A DNA stretch of 64,000 nt, taken from assembly GCA_020632695.1 (NCBI GenBank), contig JACKFB010000002.1, positions 1-64,000 on the forward strand, given 5' to 3'. Positions 16,799 to 24,685 of the stretch are shown one piece after another. The translations under genes were made by a program, and so were the position numbers. The DNA comes from Deltaproteobacteria bacterium. GTDB taxonomy: Bacteria; Myxococcota_A; UBA9042; PHBI01; JACKFB01. Numbering within the stretch: position 1 is the first letter of the stretch; the number at the start of each line of letters is the position of its first letter. The notes beneath the pieces were generated by a model. It was not told the origin of the DNA, did not search any database, and worked only from the letters and a program-made list of their open reading frames with translations.

Positions 16799-18148
16799 AT
16801 GCTTCGGCGCATGGCCGAGGGCGTGGGGGACATCATCGGCGACCGCTACCGGGTCGAGCGGCTGCTCGGCAGGGGCGGCTTCGCTACGACCTGGGCGGCG
16901 CGGGATCTGCACACCGGGACGGAGGTGGCCGCCAAGGTGCTGGACATCCGCGCCCTGGACGACTGGAAGTCGGTCGAGCTCTTCGAGCGCGAGGCGCGGG
17001 TGCTGCGGCGCCTCGACCACCCGGGGATCCCGCGCTACGTCGACTTCCTCGCGCCGACCGAGTCGGGCGACGGCGCCACCCGCATGGTGCTGGTGCAGGA
17101 GCTGGCGCCCGGAGAGTCGCTGGCGGCCAGGATCGTCGCGGGCTGGCGCGGCACCGAGGCCGAGATCGTCGAGATCGCCAGGAAGATCCTCGACATCCTG
17201 GTGTGGCTCCAGGCGCTCGAGCCGCCGGTGATCCACCGCGACATCAAGCCCGCCAACCTCATCGTGGACGACGCGGGCGCCGTGCGCCTGGTGGACTTCG
17301 GCGCGGTCCGCGACACCCTGGCCTCGCACACCAGCCTGGGCAGCACGGTGGTCGGCACCTTCGGCTACATGGCGCCTGAGCAGTTCCAGGGGACGGCGAC
17401 CCCGCAGAGCGACCTGTACGCCTTGGGCGCGACCCTGGTGACGCTGCTCAGCCACAAGGAGCCGGCCGATATCGGCCACGAGCGGATGCGCCTGGCCTTC
17501 CACGACCACGTCAGCGTCTCGGAGCCCTTCCGCGACTGGCTGGACCGCATGCTGGAGCCGGTCGCCGAGGATCGCTTCCCCTCTGCCGCCGAGGCGAGGC
17601 GCGCCCTGGACGCCCCGCCTGCCGCTCGCGAGCCCGCTCCTTCGGCGCCCGCCGGCACCCGCATGGCCCTGGACCGCGACCGCCGCCGCTTCGCCCTGGA
17701 GATCCCACCGAGCCGCTCTGGCGCCCTCGCCACGGGCGGCTTCGCGATCTTCTGGCTGAGCTTCGTCGCCTTCTGGACCTTCAGCGCGGTCGCCATGGAC
17801 GCGCCGATCTTCTTCGTGCTCTTCTCGGTGCCCTTCTGGCTGGTGGGCCTGGGCATGGTGGGCCACACGGCCCGCCGCTGCGTCGTCCGCACCTCGCTCC
17901 AGGTCGACCGCGAGGACTGGCGCCTCGAGCGCTCCTGGTTCGGCCGCCGCCACCGGGTCGCCAGCGGCCGCACCCGCGACCTCACCGGCTTCGACTCGGA
18001 CGTCCCGGTGAGGGTGAACGGATGCCCGGTCCATCGCCTGGTGCTCCGCGAGGGGACCCGCGCCCACAAGGTCGCCTCCCCGGTCCAGCCGGTGGAGGCC
18101 GCGTGGCTCGAGCGCGAGCTGACGGGCTGGCTCGCCGAGTCCCGCTGA
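16799..18148 (+). CDS. membrane-anchored Ser/Thr protein kinase
   Basis: 449 residues. The kinase domain (about 12-285) has the Gly loop LLGRGGFATTW, catalytic Lys46 in AAKVLD, VIHRDIKPANL near 145-155, VDFGAVRD near 165 and the APEQF motif near 190, so it looks active. A Pro/Ala-rich linker leads to two hydrophobic segments (about 318-340 and 345-368) and a basic C-terminal domain of about 80 residues (RTSLQVDREDWRLERSW and onward) on the cytoplasmic side. The start is uncertain: ATG at 16799 or 16811, neither with a strong ribosome site. The frame stays open back to 16070 through the hexanucleotide array, which I do not accept as coding. No cognate substrate is evident. Confidence 0.85.
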   Translation: MLRRMAEGVGDIIGDRYRVERLLGRGGFATTWAARDLHTGTEVAAKVLDIRALDDWKSVELFEREARVLRRLDHPGIPRYVDFLAPTESGDGATRMVLVQELAPGESLAARIVAGWRGTEAEIVEIARKILDILVWLQALEPPVIHRDIKPANLIVDDAGAVRLVDFGAVRDTLASHTSLGSTVVGTFGYMAPEQFQGTATPQSDLYALGATLVTLLSHKEPADIGHERMRLAFHDHVSVSEPFRDWLDRMLEPVAEDRFPSAAEARRALDAPPAAREPAPSAPAGTRMALDRDRRRFALEIPPSRSGALATGGFAIFWLSFVAFWTFSAVAMDAPIFFVLFSVPFWLVGLGMVGHTARRCVVRTSLQVDREDWRLERSWFGRRHRVASGRTRDLTGFDSDVPVRVNGCPVHRLVLREGTRAHKVASPVQPVEAAWLERELTGWLAESR

Positions 18149-18155
18149 CCCTCGA

Positions 18156-18292
18156 CTACCGCGCGCAGGCCGGACGGGGAAGCTCGATGGTCAGCGGCTC
18201 GACGCCGACCTCCAGCACGAAGGGCGCGCCGCGGCAGCTCGCGGGCTCGCTGTACGCCTCGCCGTCGGCGAAGCGCGCCGGCGGGTCTGCTT
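18156..18292 (-). pseudogene. possible C-terminal remnant of an unknown gene
   Basis: Directly behind the stop of the acyl-CoA dehydrogenase, in another frame, about 44 codons read as ordinary protein-like sequence (ADPPARFADGEAYSEP, then FVLEVGVEPLTIELP) up to a TAG at 18156. No start codon of its own is apparent. It could be a decayed gene tail, or non-coding GC-rich DNA that happens to be open. I do not recognise the sequence. Confidence 0.25.
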
Positions 18293-19435
18293 TCAGTAGC
18301 CGCGCAGGTCGGCCCAGCGGGTGCGCCAGAAGGAGGCGTCGCCGAAGGCCACGGCCGTCGCGCGGGCGCGCTTCATGTAGAAGCCGATGTCCAGCTCGTC
18401 GGTCATGCCGATGCCGCCGTGCATCTGGACCGCCTCGTTGGTGACGTGGATCACCAGCTCGCTCGCGCGGGCCTTGGCCAGGGCGGCCAGCTCGGGGAAG
18501 GCGGCCGGGTCGTCGTCGGCGGCGCGGGCGGCGGCGAGCACCGACGAGCGCGCCAGCTCCAGCTCGATGAAGAGGCGCGCCGCGCGGTGCTGGAGCGCCT
18601 GGAAGCTGCCGATGGGCACGCCGAACTGCACGCGCTCCTTCAGGTAGGCCAGGGTCTGCTCGTAGGCGGCGCTGGCCAGGCCCAGCATCTCGGCCGAGAC
18701 CGCCGCGGCCGCCCGCTGACGTAGCGTCTCGAGCAGCGCGCAGCCCGCGCCCGGCGCACCGAGGAGCGCGCCCGGGCCCACCTCGACCGACTCCAGGGTC
18801 ACGATGGCGGCGTTGCGCCCGTCCACGCGGCTCTGGCGCGTGACGCTGAGGCCGGGCGTGCCCGCCTCGACCAGGAAGAGCGTCACCCCCTCGCGGTCCG
18901 ACCGCCCACCGGCCGTCCGCGCCGACACGATCAGCAGGTCGGCCACGTGGCCGTCCAGCACCTGGCTCTTCTCGCCGCTGAGCCGGTAGCCGTCTCCGTC
19001 CAGCTCTGCCCGGGCCTCGATGGCGCAGACGTCGTACCGGCTGTTCGCCTCGTCGCTGGCCAGCGCGACGATGGCGTCGCCCTCGGCCACCCGCGGCAGC
19101 CACGCGGCCTTCTGCGCGTCGGTGCCGGCGGCCATGAGCGCACCCGCCCCCAGCACCACCGTCGACAGGAAGGGTTCGGGGCACAGGTTTCGCCCGCCGG
19201 CCTCGAGGATCAGGCACAGCTCGAAGAGCCCCAGCTCGGAGCCGCCGTATGCCTCGGGCAGGTTCAGCCCCACCCAGCCGAGCTCGGCCATGCGCTTCCA
19301 GAGCGCCCGCGAGAAGCCGGTCGCGTCGGCCGAGTCGCGCAGCTCCCGCACGCGCGAGACCGGCGAGCGCTCGTCCATGAACTGTCGCGCGGTCTTGAGC
19401 AGGGCGGCCTGCTCCTCGTCGAGGATCAGCTTCAT
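18293..19435 (-). CDS. acyl-CoA dehydrogenase, probable subunit of a heteromeric enzyme
   Basis: 380 residues, acyl-CoA dehydrogenase fold. WVGLNLPEAYGGSELG near residue 54, KERVQFGVPIGSFQALQHRAA near 270 and MHGGIGMTDELDIGFYMKR near 345 are the family landmarks. It resembles the FadE subunits that pair in alpha2beta2 steroid acyl-CoA dehydrogenases rather than the single-chain beta-oxidation enzymes, and the usual YEGT catalytic segment is absent at the C-terminus. Its ATG overlaps the stop of the upstream fadE gene by 4 bp, supporting a heteromer with that protein. The substrate could be a steroid side-chain CoA or another branched acyl-CoA. Confidence 0.8.
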   Translation of the reverse strand: MKLILDEEQAALLKTARQFMDERSPVSRVRELRDSADATGFSRALWKRMAELGWVGLNLPEAYGGSELGLFELCLILEAGGRNLCPEPFLSTVVLGAGALMAAGTDAQKAAWLPRVAEGDAIVALASDEANSRYDVCAIEARAELDGDGYRLSGEKSQVLDGHVADLLIVSARTAGGRSDREGVTLFLVEAGTPGLSVTRQSRVDGRNAAIVTLESVEVGPGALLGAPGAGCALLETLRQRAAAAVSAEMLGLASAAYEQTLAYLKERVQFGVPIGSFQALQHRAARLFIELELARSSVLAAARAADDDPAAFPELAALAKARASELVIHVTNEAVQMHGGIGMTDELDIGFYMKRARATAVAFGDASFWRTRWADLRGY

Positions 19436-20643
19436 CGTCCCGCCTCCTTGCCGCTCGGCAGCCCCAGCACGCGCCGCGCCAGGATGTCGAGCTGGATCTC
19501 CGAGGTACCGCCCTCGATGGTGTTGGCGCGCGACCGCAGCCACTCGCGGGTCGCCTCCAGGTCGTCGGCCGCGAAGCCCGGGCCCTCCCAGCCGAGCCCC
19601 GCCGGCCCGGCGATGCGCACGGCCAGCTCCCAGCGCCGCTGCTTCAGCTCGCTGCCGGCCACCTTCATGATCGAGCTCTCGGGCCCCGGCGCGCGGCCGC
19701 TCTGCACGCCCTGGCGTGCGCGCTCGATGGTCAGCGCGAAGGCGCGCTCGTCCATGGCGTTGCGCACGATGGCGTCGCGCAGGGACGGGTCGGGCAGCGG
19801 CCCCGCGGCGGCGCCCAGGTGGCGCCGGGCCCCGGAGACGAGCTGCGCCTCGGAGGTCGCGAGCTGCCCGCCGATGGCCTCGCCGATCATCGAGCGTTCG
19901 TAGCCCAGCAGCGCCTTGGCCACGGTCCAGCCGCCGTTCACCTCGCCGACCACCTGCGCGCGCGGCACCCGCACGCCCTCGAGGAACACCTCGCAGAAAG
20001 GCGAGGCGCCGCTGATGAGGGCGATGCGGCGCGCGGTGACCCCCGGCGTCTCCATGTCGATGAGCAGGAACGTGATGCCCTGCTGCTTCTTCGCGGCGGG
20101 GTCGGTGCGCACCAGGCAGAAGATCCAGTCGGACAGGTCGGCGTAGGAGGTCCACACCTTCTGGCCGTCCACCACGAAGGCGTCGCCGTCCGGCACGGCG
20201 CGGGTGCGCAGCGACGCGAGGTCCGAGCCGGCCTGGGGCTCGGAGTAGCCCTGGCACCACCGGATCTCGCCGCGGCAGATCGCCGGCAGGTGGCGGCGCT
20301 TCTGGGCCTCGGTGCCGTAGTCGAGCAGCGTCGGGCCGATCATCGTCAGGCCGAAGCCCACCACCGCCGGGGGCAGCCCCAGGCGCGCCAGCTCCTGGTC
20401 CAGCGTGCGGGCGTCGGCGGCGCTCAGGCCGGCGCCGCCGTACTGGCGCGGCCAGGTGGGGGCCGTGAAGCCGCGCTCGGCCATCATGTCGCGCCAGCGC
20501 AGCACGTCCGGGTCGACCCCGGTGGCCTTCCGGCCGCCCCAGAACCCGTCGAAGCGTCCGCGGCGGGTGCCGCGCAGCGAGCGAGGCGCGTGCTCCTCGA
20601 GCCAGCGCCGCACCTCGTCGCCAAACGCCTCGTCCAAAGCCAC
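19432..20643 (-). CDS. acyl-CoA dehydrogenase, partner subunit carrying the canonical Glu
   Basis: 403 residues. YSEPQAGSDLASLRTRA near 152, VVDGQKVWTSYAD near 175 and the C-terminal NTIEGGTSEIQ near 374-384 identify the family. Glu377 in IEGGT occupies the place of the medium-chain enzyme catalytic base, unlike the two other FadE proteins in this window that have Ala there. The GTG start at 20643 is chosen because GAGGAGG lies just upstream. It forms a two-gene leftward unit with the 380-residue subunit (4-bp overlap). No KstR-like box precedes it, so its link to steroid catabolism is by family resemblance only. Confidence 0.82.
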   Translation of the reverse strand: MALDEAFGDEVRRWLEEHAPRSLRGTRRGRFDGFWGGRKATGVDPDVLRWRDMMAERGFTAPTWPRQYGGAGLSAADARTLDQELARLGLPPAVVGFGLTMIGPTLLDYGTEAQKRRHLPAICRGEIRWCQGYSEPQAGSDLASLRTRAVPDGDAFVVDGQKVWTSYADLSDWIFCLVRTDPAAKKQQGITFLLIDMETPGVTARRIALISGASPFCEVFLEGVRVPRAQVVGEVNGGWTVAKALLGYERSMIGEAIGGQLATSEAQLVSGARRHLGAAAGPLPDPSLRDAIVRNAMDERAFALTIERARQGVQSGRAPGPESSIMKVAGSELKQRRWELAVRIAGPAGLGWEGPGFAADDLEATREWLRSRANTIEGGTSEIQLDILARRVLGLPSGKEAGR

Positions 20644-20755
20644 CGGCAGCCTCCTCGTGGAGCCCGGCATGCTAACCGAAGCGGCGGCGCCCCGCACCCG
20701 GGTTGCTGGGCCGTCGCTCGCCGTGCCAGAGTGCCCGCACGGAGGGGAGGGACCC

Positions 20756-21259
20756 ATGAAGACGACGTCGCGCTTCGCGCTCGAGACCGACGCCGAGACC
20801 TACTGGCACGAGGTCTACTTCGACCCGGAGTTCACGCGGGCGCTCTACCTCGAGGGGCTGGGCTGCGACTCGGTCGAGGTGCTGGAGTCCTGGACCGACG
20901 ATCAGGGCCGATACCACCGGCAGCTCCTGGCCCAGCCGCATCTCGACGCCCCGGCCTTCATCCAGAAGCTCTTCGGCGACTCCCAGCAGTTCACCGATGA
21001 CGGCACCTTCGACCCGGCGAGCGGCCGCTGGAGCTACCGGGTCATCCCGGCCAAGCTGGCGACCAAGATCCACATCGAGGGCTCCCAGCGCACGGTCGCG
21101 ACCCCGGGCGGCATGGAGCTGTTGTCGGACCTGGACGTGCGCGTCGACGTCGTCGGCTTCGGCGGGCTGGTGGAGAAGTTCATCGTCCGGCAGTTCGAAG
21201 AGAAGCTCGCGCAGCAGGAGCGCTTCTCGCGCCGGTGGCTCGCCTCGCACCCGGGCTGA
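20756..21259 (+). CDS. DUF2505 family SRPBCC-like protein
   Basis: 167 residues. The pattern of a DUF2505 protein is visible: N-terminal TDAETYWHEVYFDPEFTRALY, central GRWSYRVIPAKLATKIHIEG and C-terminal LVEKFIVRQFEEKLAQQ helix. The family belongs to the START/SRPBCC ligand-binding superfamily; function unknown, probably binding a hydrophobic ligand. A strong GGAGGGGAGGG ribosome site precedes the ATG. It is divergent from the fadE pair with a 112-bp gap in which I see no operator. Confidence 0.75.
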   Translation: MKTTSRFALETDAETYWHEVYFDPEFTRALYLEGLGCDSVEVLESWTDDQGRYHRQLLAQPHLDAPAFIQKLFGDSQQFTDDGTFDPASGRWSYRVIPAKLATKIHIEGSQRTVATPGGMELLSDLDVRVDVVGFGGLVEKFIVRQFEEKLAQQERFSRRWLASHPG

Positions 21260-21365
21260 GCGTAACGCCGATCGCCTTGGCGGGCTTTCGCCGGAGCGGG
21301 CCCTTGGGATAGGCTGCCGCCACACGCACAGCAGACGAGCGGCGTCGCCGCTGCCGGAGGATCCC

Positions 21366-22706
21366 ATGGTGTTGCGACGTACGCTACTGGCCATCGCGAT
21401 GATGGCAGGCCTGACGGCCGGCGCCTGTGACGACTCGACCGAGGGCGGCGACACCATCGTGCAGCTCGACAGCGGGCTGGACGGGCTCGGAGACCTCGGC
21501 GTCGACACGGCGGTCCCCGACACGGCGCTCGACGTGCCGGTGACGCCCGACGCCACGGCGGACGCGTCGGACACGCCGCGCAGCACGAAGGATGTGCCCG
21601 CGCGCCAGGACACCGCGACCGACGTGCCGGCGACGCCGGACGTCACGACCGACCAGGGACCGACCCCCGACGCCGCGGTGGACACGACGCCGACGCCCGA
21701 TACCGCGGTGGACGTGACGCCGACCGACGTCGCCGTGGACACGACGCCGCAGCCCGACGTCGCGGTGGACACGACGCCGCAGCCCGACGTCGCGGTGGAC
21801 ACGACGCCGCCGCCCGACACGACGGTGGACGTGCCGCCGACCCCCGACACGACGGTGGATGTGCCGCCGACCCCCGACACGACGGTGGATGTGCCGCCGA
21901 CCCCCGACACGACGGTGGATGTGCCGCCGACCCCCGACGCCGGGACCGACACCAGCGTCGACGAGGGTCCGCCGCCGCTCGGCATCCCCTACCTGAGCCA
22001 CGTCACCGGGCTCGAGCTGCTCGCCGACGACAAGGAGTTCCACTGCGACGCCAACGCCGACGGCAAGATCAACGCCGACGACGGCAACATCAACGACCTG
22101 CTCGGGACGCTGGCCAGCTTCGGGGTCGACGCGAACGCGGAGATCGCGGCCACGGTCAGCGAGGGCACGCTGATCCTGCTCCTGGATCTGCTCGGCTTCG
22201 ACGGCATGCCGACCTCCACGGCGGTGCTGGACCTCCTCATCGGCGCGGACATCGAGACGCAGCCCGACCCGACCTGCGGCGTGGGTGGCAAGCTCGAGGC
22301 GGCCTGCGACTGGGTCACCTCGGACAGCTCCTACGACGAGCTCGGCATGCCGCTGGTCTCGGTGCCCGTCTCGGCCGTCGGCGACGGCAAGCTGGTCGCC
22401 GGCCCCGCCAAGATCAGCTTCACCATCCCGCTCACCGACGGGCTGGACCTGGATCTCCAGATCCAGAACGGGCGCGTCCTGGGCGACATCTCCGGCGCCT
22501 TCGACGTCACCAACGGGCGCATCTGCGGCCAGGTGCCCAAGCAGTCGATCAAGGACGCGCTCAACGCCTCCTGCGCCGGTCCGAACGCGCCCAGCTTCTG
22601 CTCGTTCATCGGGGCCCTCGACTTCATCCTGACCTGTCAGCAGTGCAGCGTGGTCATCGCCTTCGAGTCGGTCGAGGCGCTGTCCATCTCGCCGCCTGCG
22701 CTGTAG
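21366..22706 (+). CDS. lipoprotein with Asp/Pro/Thr-rich repeat linker and a dockerin-like Asp motif
   Basis: 446 residues. A signal peptide with a possible lipobox (GLTAGAC, Cys21) is followed by a long Asp/Thr/Pro/Val linker (about 25-205) encoded in part by perfect 30-bp repeats. The C-terminal 240 residues are a globular domain with a DANADGKINADDG segment near residue 222, like a single EF-hand/dockerin calcium loop, and several Cys residues (ATCGVGG-type and CQQC). The linker probably holds the domain away from the outer membrane. I do not recognise the C-terminal domain. ATG or a GTG one codon later could be the start. Confidence 0.75.
   Translation: MVLRRTLLAIAMMAGLTAGACDDSTEGGDTIVQLDSGLDGLGDLGVDTAVPDTALDVPVTPDATADASDTPRSTKDVPARQDTATDVPATPDVTTDQGPTPDAAVDTTPTPDTAVDVTPTDVAVDTTPQPDVAVDTTPQPDVAVDTTPPPDTTVDVPPTPDTTVDVPPTPDTTVDVPPTPDTTVDVPPTPDAGTDTSVDEGPPPLGIPYLSHVTGLELLADDKEFHCDANADGKINADDGNINDLLGTLASFGVDANAEIAATVSEGTLILLLDLLGFDGMPTSTAVLDLLIGADIETQPDPTCGVGGKLEAACDWVTSDSSYDELGMPLVSVPVSAVGDGKLVAGPAKISFTIPLTDGLDLDLQIQNGRVLGDISGAFDVTNGRICGQVPKQSIKDALNASCAGPNAPSFCSFIGALDFILTCQQCSVVIAFESVEALSISPPAL
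21751..21930 (+). repeat. in-frame 30-bp tandem repeats in the lipoprotein linker
   Basis: Two families of 30-bp units lie head to tail. 21751-21780 and 21781-21810 are identical (encoding QPDVAVDTTP). 21841-21870, 21871-21900 and 21901-21930 are identical (encoding TPDTTVDVPP), preceded by a copy at 21811-21840 with two changes. The identity down to synonymous sites points to recent slippage or recombination. Copy-number change would lengthen or shorten the linker by ten residues without a frameshift. Confidence 0.92.
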
Positions 22707-22718
22707 CGGGCCCGAACG

Positions 22719-22746
22719 CCGCGCGGCGCGCTCAGTCGCCGCGCGG
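22719..22746. terminator. candidate bidirectional hairpin between convergent lipoprotein genes
   Basis: A perfect 10-bp GC stem (CCGCGCGGCG at 22719-22728 with CGCCGCGCGG at 22737-22746) and an 8-base loop lies between the plus-strand stop at 22706 and the end of the minus-strand gene. There is no T-run, so intrinsic termination is uncertain. The right arm overlaps the last codons of the minus-strand gene. Confidence 0.35.
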
Positions 22747-23577
22747 CACGAACATGAAGAAGGTCAGCGTGCGGAGCTGGCTCTGCTTGTCGGCGACCAG
22801 GACGCCCTCGGCGTCGACCTTGGCGGTGCCCGCGGGGAGCAGCAGCCCGTCGAGCGGGTCGACCTGATAGATGTCGTAGACGGTACCCTGGGGCCGCGTG
22901 ACGCCGTCGAGCACCCGCGCGGTCACCGGCGCCAGCGCGCGCAGGTCGAAGGGCACCACCGAGAAGGCGAGGGTGTCTTCCTCGCGCCCGCGCCAGGGCT
23001 GGTTGTAGAAGGGCGGGAGCTGCTCGCCGGGCACGCGCCCCGCCTGCACCTCGAAGCGCGTCGTCTCGGCCGGGTACTGCACCACCTCGGGGCGCACCCC
23101 TTCCTTGTCGGCCTTCTTCGGCGCCACCGAGAGCTCCAGGCGCCCGCCGGCCAGCAGCACGGTGCCGGCCTCCTGGGGATCCCACGGGCTCGCCTCGCCC
23201 TGCAGCCGCGGCAGCACCAGCTCGCCCGTGTCCGAGAGGGCGCCGGGGTCGAACTCCCGCCGGAACACCACGCTGCCGTAGCCGTCGTAGATGCCCGCGA
23301 TCTGGAGGCGCCGCGGCACCGGCGCGAGGTGCTGGTGGAGAAACCAGCCGCGCTCGTCGCTCGCGACGACCGGGCAGTCCGTATCGCCGCAAGCCATCAC
23401 CGGCACGGCCGCCACAGGGTCGCCGGCGAAGTCGACCACCCGTCCGCCCAGCGCCGCCTCGTCGGCGGCCACCTCGACGCCAGCGAAGTGCTCGCCCGGC
23501 GCCGTCGCGCCGCTGCCGTCGCATCCCGCCGCCACGCCGGCCGCCATGGCCAGGACGCCCCACACCCAGCGCTGCAT
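22732..23577 (-). CDS. lipoprotein with carboxypeptidase-regulatory-like domain, function unknown
   Basis: 281 residues. Signal peptide with lipobox GVAAGC (Cys19). Residues about 40-115 (LGGRVVDFAGDPVAAVPVMACGD, then RGWFLHQHLAPVPRRLQIAGIYDGYGS) look like a beta-sandwich carboxypeptidase-regulatory-like domain. The rest is beta-rich (LELSVAPKK, TRFEVQAGRVPG, GTVYDIYQVDPLDG). No catalytic motif is visible. It probably lies on the periplasmic face of the outer membrane. It is downstream of the DUF547 gene (25 bp) and may be co-transcribed with it. Confidence 0.65.
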   Translation of the reverse strand: MQRWVWGVLAMAAGVAAGCDGSGATAPGEHFAGVEVAADEAALGGRVVDFAGDPVAAVPVMACGDTDCPVVASDERGWFLHQHLAPVPRRLQIAGIYDGYGSVVFRREFDPGALSDTGELVLPRLQGEASPWDPQEAGTVLLAGGRLELSVAPKKADKEGVRPEVVQYPAETTRFEVQAGRVPGEQLPPFYNQPWRGREEDTLAFSVVPFDLRALAPVTARVLDGVTRPQGTVYDIYQVDPLDGLLLPAGTAKVDAEGVLVADKQSQLRTLTFFMFVPRGD

Positions 23578-23602
23578 CGCCCCTCCCTCGGCCCCCTGGC
23601 GC

Positions 23603-24496
23603 TCAGGTCCCGTTCAGGCCCCAGTCGTAGGGACGATAGCGTACGGCATATCCGGCGCTGCGCGCGCGCGCCAGGGCGTCCGCGGTCTCGTCGTCGGCGA
23701 AGTGGGCGATCCAGTCCAGCACCTCGATGCCCAGCCCCCGCTGGCGCGCGTCGCGCTCGAAGTCGGCTGCGTACCACTGGTAGATCTGCGACAGCACGAT
23801 GGCCTCGCCCGCGTCGTCGACCTGCACGTGGCGTGGCTCGCTGGCCAGGCGCCTCGCGGCGCGGTCCAGATCCTCGTCCAGGGTGTCGGCGGCCCAGGCG
23901 GCCGCGCGCAGGTCGGGGCAGCCGACCGAGGCGCAGTTGAGCGCGGCGTGGACGCGGGCGTCGCCGGTGCGCCGGCGCAGCTCCGACTCGAGATCGATGA
24001 GGTTGGTCTGCCGGCCGTCCAGCACGAAGCGCTGCGCCCAGAAGAACCCGAAGCCGGGCTTGGGCTCGATGAGGCCGTGGACCTCGCGCACCGAGCGGAT
24101 CGGCCAGTGGTCGATGACCCCCAGCAGCACGGCGGCGTTGTAGGCGTTGATGGTCCAGGCCGTGCGGAAGGCCTCGGTGGGGAAGCGCGCTGGCGTGGTC
24201 TGGGGGCCGCTGGTCGCGAGCTGCGCCATGTAGCGCCGCAGCGCGCTCGGGTCCGAGGCGATGGCGCTGTAGTCGACGTAGCCGTCGTGGACGTGGGTCT
24301 CCAGGACGTGGTCCAGCAGCGCGTGATCGAAGGCCGGGGCCGCCAGAGGGAAGGCGGTCACCTCGGCGCGGACGGTCTCGATGCCCAGCAACCAGCGGGC
24401 GAATGGGGGCCAGGTGGCCACGAGCACGCCTCCGAGGATCAGCAGGGCGACGAGGCCGCCCGCGGTGAATGCCAGGATGCGGCGGAGGCGCTGCAC
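23603..24496 (-). CDS. DUF547 domain protein with N-terminal membrane anchor
   Basis: 297 residues from the GTG at 24496, chosen because GGAG lies six bases upstream. A hydrophobic segment (about 8-30) anchors it in the membrane. The DUF547 core shows VHDGYVDYSAIA near 69, TAWTINAYNAAVLLGVIDHWP near 115 and HAALNCASVGCPDLR near 185, whose Cys pair is conserved in the family. DUF547 proteins resemble thiol-protease-like folds in structure but no reaction is established. Starts further upstream (to 24613) are possible but add unlikely sequence. Confidence 0.78.
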   Translation of the reverse strand: MQRLRRILAFTAGGLVALLILGGVLVATWPPFARWLLGIETVRAEVTAFPLAAPAFDHALLDHVLETHVHDGYVDYSAIASDPSALRRYMAQLATSGPQTTPARFPTEAFRTAWTINAYNAAVLLGVIDHWPIRSVREVHGLIEPKPGFGFFWAQRFVLDGRQTNLIDLESELRRRTGDARVHAALNCASVGCPDLRAAAWAADTLDEDLDRAARRLASEPRHVQVDDAGEAIVLSQIYQWYAADFERDARQRGLGIEVLDWIAHFADDETADALARARSAGYAVRYRPYDWGLNGT

Positions 24497-24685
24497 GAGG
24501 GGCTCCGGACGACGCAGGAGAGGGAGAAGCGACGCGCCAGAGCATAGCGCATCACGACGCCCGCCGCTGGCCGCCCGGGCGACCCACAGGGGCGCGCCGA
24601 GGGCGGAGGGCACGGGTTCGCAAGCGGGGGCCGCTTTGCGCTAAGCTCGCGGCGAAGCCGGGAAGCGGGCGAGAAGGGGGAAGTC

